A stretch of 64,000 nucleotides of DNA, from NCBI GenBank assembly GCA_031289145.1, contig JAITQA010000054.1, positions 1 to 64,000 on the forward strand, in the 5' to 3' direction. The position numbers and the translations under genes are program-made. Below the pieces are notes generated by a model. The model searched no databases. It was not told where the DNA came from and saw only the letters and a program-made list of their open reading frames with translations. Shown piece after piece: positions 57,948-64,000 of this stretch; within the stretch, counting starts at the first letter, position 1; every line of letters starts with the position of its first letter. The stretch is from Dysgonamonadaceae bacterium. Its GTDB lineage: Bacteria > Bacteroidota > Bacteroidia > Bacteroidales > Azobacteroidaceae.

Positions 57948-58085
57948 AGCTATGAAATTTTATTGATGTGTTATTGAATTTTGCTACAAAATTACAAAAA
58001 TTGTAATATAGAGTTTGCAAAATTGGGTTTTTTTATCGGAATCACAATTTATATTATTTTTTTTAAGTAAAATAAATTAATTTTG

Positions 58086-58093
58086 TATCTTTG
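58086..58093 (+). promoter_or_regulatory. -7 box TATCTTTG upstream of uxuA
   Basis: TAnnTTTG 31 nt upstream of the ATG at 58125. Confidence 0.5.
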
Positions 58094-58124
58094 CGTCGTA
58101 ATAATTTTGAAACAACATTGATTT

Positions 58125-59294
58125 ATGTATTTAGCAGAACAAACGTGGAGATGGTATGGCCCCAACGACTCTGTCGGCTTGTGGGACATTCGCCAGGCAG
58201 GCGCAACCGGGATTGTTACCGCGTTGCATCATATTCCCAATGGGGAAGTATGGACAAAGGAGGAAATCCTGCAGCGCAAAAAAATGATTGCGGAGACCGG
58301 ACTTGTCTGGTCTGTCGTAGAAAGCGTCCCCGTCCATGAGCATATCAAGACGCAAACCGATGATTTCCGGAAATATATAGATAATTACAAAGAAAGTATC
58401 CGAAACTTGGGCGCTTGCGGCATTTATGTGGTGACTTACAACTTCATGCCTGTTTTGGATTGGACACGCACCGATTTGGCTTATACCTTGCCCGACGGTT
58501 CAAAAGCTTTGCGTTTTGAAAAAGCGGCTTTTGTGGCGTTTGACTGTTTTATCCTGAAGCGGCCGGGGGCGGAAAAAGAGTATTCTCCCGAAGAGATAGC
58601 CAAAGCCAAAGCCCGGTTTGCGCAAATGAGCGATGAAGACAAACACCTGTTGACCCGAAATATCATTGCCGGTCTGCCCGGTTCGGAAGAGAGTTTCACT
58701 GTTGCACAGTTTCAGGAAGCCTTAGACCGTTATCGGGATGTGGATGCGGAAACGCTTCGCCGGAACCTGGTTTATTTCCTGAATGAAATTTGCCCGGTGG
58801 CTGATGAGGCAGGCGTACAAATGGTTATCCACGCAGACGACCCGCCTTATCCTATTTTGGGCTTACCGCGTATATTAAGTACCGAGGAAGACTTTCTCCG
58901 ATTAACAGAGGCCGTTCCCAACCGGTCGAATGGTCTTTGTCTCTGCACCGGTTCGTTTGGCGTGCGGGCAGATAACGACCTTCCGGGAATGATGGAACGC
59001 TTGGGTGACCGGATAGGTTTCGTTCACCTGCGCAGCACACAACGGGATGAAGAAGGCAATTTCTACGAAGCCAATCACTTGGAAGGCAACGTGGATATGT
59101 ACAATGTGATGAAACAACTTTTCCTTCTCCAGCAACGGCGGAAAGTATCTATTCCTATCCGTCCCGACCATGGGCACCAGATGGTAGATGACTTGAAGAA
59201 AAAAACCAATCCGGGCTATTCCTGCATTGGACGTCTTCGTGGCTTGGCAGAGTTGCGCGGCTTGGAAATGGGGATAGCGAAATCAATCGGATAA
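58125..59294 (+). CDS. uxuA: Mannonate dehydratase
   Basis: [70 protein letters not shown]. Confidence 0.97.
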   Translation: MYLAEQTWRWYGPNDSVGLWDIRQAGATGIVTALHHIPNGEVWTKEEILQRKKMIAETGLVWSVVESVPVHEHIKTQTDDFRKYIDNYKESIRNLGACGIYVVTYNFMPVLDWTRTDLAYTLPDGSKALRFEKAAFVAFDCFILKRPGAEKEYSPEEIAKAKARFAQMSDEDKHLLTRNIIAGLPGSEESFTVAQFQEALDRYRDVDAETLRRNLVYFLNEICPVADEAGVQMVIHADDPPYPILGLPRILSTEEDFLRLTEAVPNRSNGLCLCTGSFGVRADNDLPGMMERLGDRIGFVHLRSTQRDEEGNFYEANHLEGNVDMYNVMKQLFLLQQRRKVSIPIRPDHGHQMVDDLKKKTNPGYSCIGRLRGLAELRGLEMGIAKSIG

Positions 59295-59311
59295 GCGATA
59301 CCGTCTTTTCT

Positions 59312-60106
59312 TCATTTTTTTTTAGCTTCTTGCCAAAGTTTTTCCATTTCGTCTAAGTTCATCTCCTTCAGCGACCGGCCTTTTTCTTTGGCTTGTTGTT
59401 CAATGTAGTTGAAGCGTTGGATAAACTTTTGGTTTGTCCGTTCCAAAGCATTGTCCGGATTTATTTTATACAAACGGGCAGCATTGATAAGACTAAAAAA
59501 CAAGTCGCCAAATTCAGCTTCCATTTTATCTTTATCCATTGAATGGATTTCGTGTTTCAATTCGGTAAATTCTTCTGCTACTTTATCCCAGACATCTTCC
59601 CTTTGTTCCCAATCGAAACCGGCATTCCGGGCTTTGTCCTGAATTCGGTGTGCCTTGGCTATGCTCGGCAAGGAAGCGGGCACTCCTTCCAGAACAGTTT
59701 TATTACCTCCTTTTTCCTTGAGCTTGATTTGTTCCCAATTTTGTTCAACCTGACCGGCAGTATCGGCGTTCTCAGTTCCAAAAACATGCGGATGGCGGAA
59801 AATCAGTTTATCGCAGAGCGTATTACAAACATCGGCAATATCGAATTGCCCTTTTTCGTCGGCAATTTTAGCATAGAAGATAATATGTAGCAGGACATCA
59901 CCCAATTCTTTTTTTATTTCCGCCGCATCGTTCCGGATAATGGCTTCACATAATTCATAAGTCTCCTCAATGGTATTGGTGCGCAGGCTTTCGTTGGTTT
60001 GCTTTTTATCCCATGGACATTTTACCCGCAATTCGTCCAAGATATCCAGCAAACGTCCAAAAGCCGCCAATTTGCCCTCCTTCATATTCAACATACTATC
60101 TTTCAC
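59312..60106 (-). CDS. mazG: Nucleoside triphosphate pyrophosphohydrolase
   Basis: LRVKCPWDKKQTNESLRTNTIEETYELCEAI; KKELGDVLLHIIFYA. Confidence 0.95.
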   Translation of the reverse strand: MKDSMLNMKEGKLAAFGRLLDILDELRVKCPWDKKQTNESLRTNTIEETYELCEAIIRNDAAEIKKELGDVLLHIIFYAKIADEKGQFDIADVCNTLCDKLIFRHPHVFGTENADTAGQVEQNWEQIKLKEKGGNKTVLEGVPASLPSIAKAHRIQDKARNAGFDWEQREDVWDKVAEEFTELKHEIHSMDKDKMEAEFGDLFFSLINAARLYKINPDNALERTNQKFIQRFNYIEQQAKEKGRSLKEMNLDEMEKLWQEAKKK

Positions 60107-62135
60107 CTTTTAGTTTATACTGTTGTATTCCATTCTGCAAAAACTGTATATACTTATCTATATTTTTATCATAAGCATAAGCCGGAGCGACAGGCATACC
60201 GGTATTATCCAGCAAGACATAGAAAGGTTGGGCGTTTGCACCGAATTTATACCTTTGCAGGTAACTCCATTTGTCTCCAATGGTTTTTAGCTTACGTGTT
60301 TTGTCATATTCCGTGATTTCGACAGGTTCGTTTAATTTGGTTTTATCATCCACATACAAGGAAATCAGGACATAGTCATTATCAATAATATCCTTCACCC
60401 GCAGGTCGGACCAGACGGCAGCCTCCATTTCCCGGCAATTGACACAACCGTAACCTGTGAAATCTATCATTACCGGTTTGTTGTTTTTACGCGCATATTC
60501 CATTCCCTCTTCAAAATCGTAAAACTGCGGACGCACTTCTCCGTGATAGAGGCTGAAATCCTGGGTATAAAGCGGAGGCGAGAAAGCGCTGATAGCTTTC
60601 AGGGGCGCTCCCCACAGACCGGGAATCATATAAATGGCAAAAGCAAAGGAGATAATCGACATGAACAAACGGGGAACCGACACATAAGGTAAATCGCTGT
60701 CATGTGCAAATTTGATTTTTCCGAGGAGATAAATCCCCAAAAGGATAAACAATACAATCCAAATAACCAAGAACACTTCCCTGTCCAATATTCCCCAGCC
60801 ATAGGCCAAATCAGCCACAGACAGGAATTTCAGCGCCAAAGCCAATTCAAGAAATCCCAGAACCACCTTGACGGAGTTCAGCCATCCGCCCGATTTGGGC
60901 AGGTTTTGCAACCATGAAGGGAAAAGGGCGAACAGCGCAAAAGGAATAGCCAGCGCCAGCGAGAAGCCAAACATCCCGATAGCCGGACCGGCAATGTTAC
61001 CCATTCCGGCAGCTTCAACCAATAAAGTACCGATAATAGGCCCTGTGCAGGAAAAAGACACCAGAACCAAGGTAAAGGCCATAAAGAAAATGCTGATTAA
61101 ACCGGTAGTTGATTCGGCTTTGCTATCCATTTTATTGGTCCATGATGACGGCAATACCAATTCGAATGCGCCGAAAAATGAGATGGCAAATACAATTAAC
61201 AATGCGAAAAATAACAAGTTAAATAGCGCATTGGTAGACAGGTCGTTCAAAGCGCTGGCGCCGAAAACGGCCGTGATAATCAGACCCAGTAGCAAATAAA
61301 TGACGATGATGGAGCAACCATACGTGAGGGCATCCGAAATTGCTTTTTTGCGATTTGTTTTGGCGCGTTTCAGGAAGAAACTGACGGTCATCGGGATAAT
61401 AGGCCAGACGCAAGGCGTCAGCAAAGCCAGTAAACCGCCTCCGAAACCGACAATAAAGATGAATAGCCATGATTTATTGGATTGAGAAGCCTGGTCTCCG
61501 AAATGCTGTAGTTCCGAAATGACCGGATTCCAGTAATCCGCTATCGCAAATGTTCCCGGAACGGATTCTGCTGCGGTCAAGTCCAAGTTATCCGTTGCCG
61601 CTGCTTCCTTTTCTTCAGGTATTGTCGGCGCAGTCGTTTCGGGAGAAACGGTAATTTTCTCCGCATCTTTTGCGACGATTAGCTTGGCCGGAATGTCTTT
61701 AGCCGTAAACTGAAAGATTTCTTCACCCGGCACACATGATTGGTCATTGCAGGCCATGTAATCAATACTTCCGCTAATCAAAAAATTATCTTTGTCGGTA
61801 ATTTTAAGTTTTTGGGTAAAAGTAGGATTTTCATCGAACCAGCGAATGGTCATCTTGAACATATTGTCGTATTGGCTGACAATTTTGGATGTGGTGACCA
61901 CTTTTCCGCGCAATTCGGCGCCTTTGATTTCCTCAAAATTAAAAGCAGTCGGAATCGGTCCGTCGTCCGGCAGGTTCATATCATACAAATGCCATCCACT
62001 TTCGATTGTAGCATGAAAAACGATCTCGCCTGCGTCGTTGATCCGGTAAGTCCACTTAACCGGCTCCATCATCTGTGCATGCATGATGGCGCTAAAAGAC
62101 AAAAAGATAAAAATTAATCGAGTAATCCGTAACAT
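60096..62135 (-). CDS. DsbD-family protein-disulfide reductase / thioredoxin family protein
   Basis: N-terminal DsbD domain, polytopic FGGGLLALLTPCVWPIIPMTVSFF, C-terminal thioredoxin-like DFTGYGCVNCREME. Confidence 0.93.
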   Translation of the reverse strand: MLRITRLIFIFLSFSAIMHAQMMEPVKWTYRINDAGEIVFHATIESGWHLYDMNLPDDGPIPTAFNFEEIKGAELRGKVVTTSKIVSQYDNMFKMTIRWFDENPTFTQKLKITDKDNFLISGSIDYMACNDQSCVPGEEIFQFTAKDIPAKLIVAKDAEKITVSPETTAPTIPEEKEAAATDNLDLTAAESVPGTFAIADYWNPVISELQHFGDQASQSNKSWLFIFIVGFGGGLLALLTPCVWPIIPMTVSFFLKRAKTNRKKAISDALTYGCSIIVIYLLLGLIITAVFGASALNDLSTNALFNLLFFALLIVFAISFFGAFELVLPSSWTNKMDSKAESTTGLISIFFMAFTLVLVSFSCTGPIIGTLLVEAAGMGNIAGPAIGMFGFSLALAIPFALFALFPSWLQNLPKSGGWLNSVKVVLGFLELALALKFLSVADLAYGWGILDREVFLVIWIVLFILLGIYLLGKIKFAHDSDLPYVSVPRLFMSIISFAFAIYMIPGLWGAPLKAISAFSPPLYTQDFSLYHGEVRPQFYDFEEGMEYARKNNKPVMIDFTGYGCVNCREMEAAVWSDLRVKDIIDNDYVLISLYVDDKTKLNEPVEITEYDKTRKLKTIGDKWSYLQRYKFGANAQPFYVLLDNTGMPVAPAYAYDKNIDKYIQFLQNGIQQYKLKGER

Positions 62136-62150
62136 ATTTCAATTTTTTTG

Positions 62151-62158
62151 CAAAGGTA
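62151..62158 (-). promoter_or_regulatory. -7 box TACCTTTG for the DsbD-like gene
   Basis: Plus-strand CAAAGGTA upstream of the ATG at 62135 (minus). Confidence 0.45.
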
Positions 62159-62183
62159 ATAAAAAAACAGGAAAAATAATTAC

Positions 62184-62191
62184 TATTTTTG
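62184..62191 (+). promoter_or_regulatory. -7 box TATTTTTG upstream of trmD
   Basis: TAnnTTTG 19 nt upstream of the ATG at 62211. Confidence 0.4.
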
Positions 62192-62210
62192 TACTCAATT
62201 ATTATACAAC

Positions 62211-62882
62211 ATGCGGATTGATATTATTACCGTTCTTCCGGAAATTTTAGAAAGCTCTTTGAATTATTCTATTCTGAAAAGAGCGCAGGAAAAGGAGTTA
62301 GTAGAAATTCAGGTACACAATCTCAGGGATTATTCCTTGGACAAACACCGTCGGGTGGATGACTATCCTTTTGGTGGACAGGCAGGTATGGTACTGCAAT
62401 GCGAGCCTGTTGATCGGGCTGTTTCTGCACTGAAGCAAGCCCGCGCTTACGACGAAGTTATTTATACTTCGCCGGATGGGGAGCGATTTAATCAGGCTAT
62501 GGCCAACCGGCTTTCCCTTTGCGGAAACCTGATTATTTTGTGCGGCCACTACAAAGGCATTGATTACCGCATCCGTGAACATTTGATTACGCTTGAAATC
62601 TCTATTGGCGACTATGTCCTGACCGGAGGCGAGTTAGCCGCCGCTGTGATGGCCGATGCAATTGTTCGGTTGATACCGGGCGCGATAGGGGATGAACAGT
62701 CCGCTTTGTCCGATTCTTTTCAGGACAATCTGTTAGCGCCGCCCGTTTACACCCGTCCGTCCAATTATAAGGGTTGGGTGGTTCCGGAGGTATTGCTTTC
62801 CGGACACGAAGCGAAGATCAAGGAATGGGAACTACAGCAGTCTATCGAAAGGACGCAAAGGCTTCGGCCGGATTTGGTGTGA
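62211..62882 (+). CDS. trmD: tRNA (guanine(37)-N1)-methyltransferase
   Basis: [76 protein letters not shown]. Confidence 0.97.
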   Translation: MRIDIITVLPEILESSLNYSILKRAQEKELVEIQVHNLRDYSLDKHRRVDDYPFGGQAGMVLQCEPVDRAVSALKQARAYDEVIYTSPDGERFNQAMANRLSLCGNLIILCGHYKGIDYRIREHLITLEISIGDYVLTGGELAAAVMADAIVRLIPGAIGDEQSALSDSFQDNLLAPPVYTRPSNYKGWVVPEVLLSGHEAKIKEWELQQSIERTQRLRPDLV

Positions 62883-62996
62883 TTCCCGGAGGGTTATTGG
62901 GTGGCAAAAAGTAAAAAATAATTAGTCCCGAATAATCAGAAAAATGATGATCCGGGACTAAATTATTTAATCGAATATCAAAAATTTACCTGTTTT

Positions 62997-64000
62997 TTAC
63001 TTGTTTCCCGGATGAGGATTCCCTGAAGAACGTACATCCCAAAACATTTTGGTATAATAATTATTCGTACCATCATCTAATTTAGCTACTGCGGCATTGA
63101 AACTAACTCCATTCAAGGTACTTTCATTGGTCGGGTATTTCACGCGGGCTATAATATCGCCTTTCGTATCTGATAAGGGTTCAAATTTCAATTCAGCGCC
63201 GGCGGGTGTAACATACGAAATTTCACCAGGTTTCAATAATTGTGTAGGATAACCGGTACGACGATATTCCGTCCAGGCTTCAGTGCCATTCATGAAGAGA
63301 TCGATGTATTTCTGCAAGGCTACTGATTCCGCATTTATCGTCTTACTGACGTTTGTTACATACGCATCAATATCTGCATCCGGAATAGATGTTCCATCCA
63401 ATTCACTCCAATAATCAATGGATGCCCGTACTCCTTCTTCGTATTCTGGAGCGGAAAATCCTTTGGATTCGCTTAGTATGAATTGTATTTCAGCATAAGT
63501 AATCAAAGGTGTTGCGAAATCGGCTCTGATACAAAGTGGTGTTGTTCCACTGCCCCAGTCGGGAGCAAGTCCCCTGGGCGTTGAGGTAGCGCCATTCTCT
63601 ATCCCGTAAGGCATACCAATATATCTCCCATTACGCGGGGTGGTATAAATCGCCAAGCGGGGATCTATTACATCCTTCCACGGATGGGATTTATTATTCA
63701 AGGTATCCGGTTGCCCTTTTAATATATCCAGAAACGGACGAGCAATTGAGAAATCATTACGAGCCTCTACAAAAAAACCTATGTAAAAATAGCTTTGGTT
63801 GGGCGCTACGGAAGAGTATGTATAAGCCGCATTATCATCATTACTTGTAAAAACGCCACTTGATACGGCTTCGGAGATATAGGTTTTCCATTGTGAATCC
63901 ACTTTGGATAAGTGAATAGCGATGCGGCAACGCAAAGAATTGGCAAACTTTTTCCATTTCAAAGCATCTCCGTCATAAATATTGTCGCCACTGGTAAACG
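62997..64000 (-). CDS. SusD/RagB family (SusD-like_2) lipoprotein, C-terminal part; runs off the window
   Basis: Frame stays open past the ORF-track start: FTSGDNIYDGDALKWKKFANSLRCRIAIHLS; TYAEIQFILSESKGF; FMNGTEAWTEYRRTGYPTQL. Confidence 0.9.
   Translation of the reverse strand, partial: FTSGDNIYDGDALKWKKFANSLRCRIAIHLSKVDSQWKTYISEAVSSGVFTSNDDNAAYTYSSVAPNQSYFYIGFFVEARNDFSIARPFLDILKGQPDTLNNKSHPWKDVIDPRLAIYTTPRNGRYIGMPYGIENGATSTPRGLAPDWGSGTTPLCIRADFATPLITYAEIQFILSESKGFSAPEYEEGVRASIDYWSELDGTSIPDADIDAYVTNVSKTINAESVALQKYIDLFMNGTEAWTEYRRTGYPTQLLKPGEISYVTPAGAELKFEPLSDTKGDIIARVKYPTNESTLNGVSFNAAVAKLDDGTNNYYTKMFWDVRSSGNPHPGNK

Noticed and set aside
1-64000. tRNA, rRNA, CRISPR, transposase, integrase
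   Set aside because: None found by reading both strands; no tRNA-like cloverleaf or rRNA sequence noticed, although short tRNAs cannot be excluded without tRNAscan-SE.

Overview
The window looks like a chromosomal segment from a Bacteroidales-type bacterium. Support: SusC/SusD pairs, a type A T9SS sorting domain, Na+-NQR, and TAnnTTTG -7 promoter boxes. All calls were made by reading the translations; no database search was run. From left to right it contains: the 3' end of a T9SS-sorted protein; type I asparaginase; the complete nqrABCDEF operon; a sugar-phosphate isomerase-like protein; a sigma factor coupled to a TonB-domain membrane protein; a DUF362 / NapH-NapG-like ferredoxin / DUF6599 / DUF362 redox cluster; a polysaccharide-utilisation locus (PUL) led by an unusual Kelch-TM-SARP-like regulator; a degenerate second copy of a DUF362 3' end; a RiPP-type locus (outer-membrane barrel, radical SAM/SPASM enzyme, acyl carrier protein, 65-aa GG-leader Cys-rich precursor, tandem-GNAT protein, C39-peptidase ABC exporter); a sulfur-relay operon with a family-2B-type encapsulin shell and an N-terminally extended cysteine desulfurase (cysK-ThiS-ThiF-DsrE-TusA-JAMM-encapsulin-SufS); then central metabolism genes (malic enzyme, acyl-CoA synthetase, ackA-hbd-pta, mannonate dehydratase, MazG, DsbD, TrmD) and the start of another SusD locus. 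The strongest candidates for something new are: (1) the rSAM + ACP + GNAT RiPP locus, a possible acylated and rSAM-modified peptide; (2) the encapsulin embedded in a JAMM/ThiS/TusA cysteine-sulfur relay; (3) a ~127-bp MITE-like inverted-repeat unit, present twice in that operon, that supplies the start codon and N-terminus of two different sulfur-carrier genes; (4) the PUL island bracketed by ~297-bp direct repeats of a DUF362 3' end and ~130-bp inverted repeats, all at about 91-92% identity by eye.
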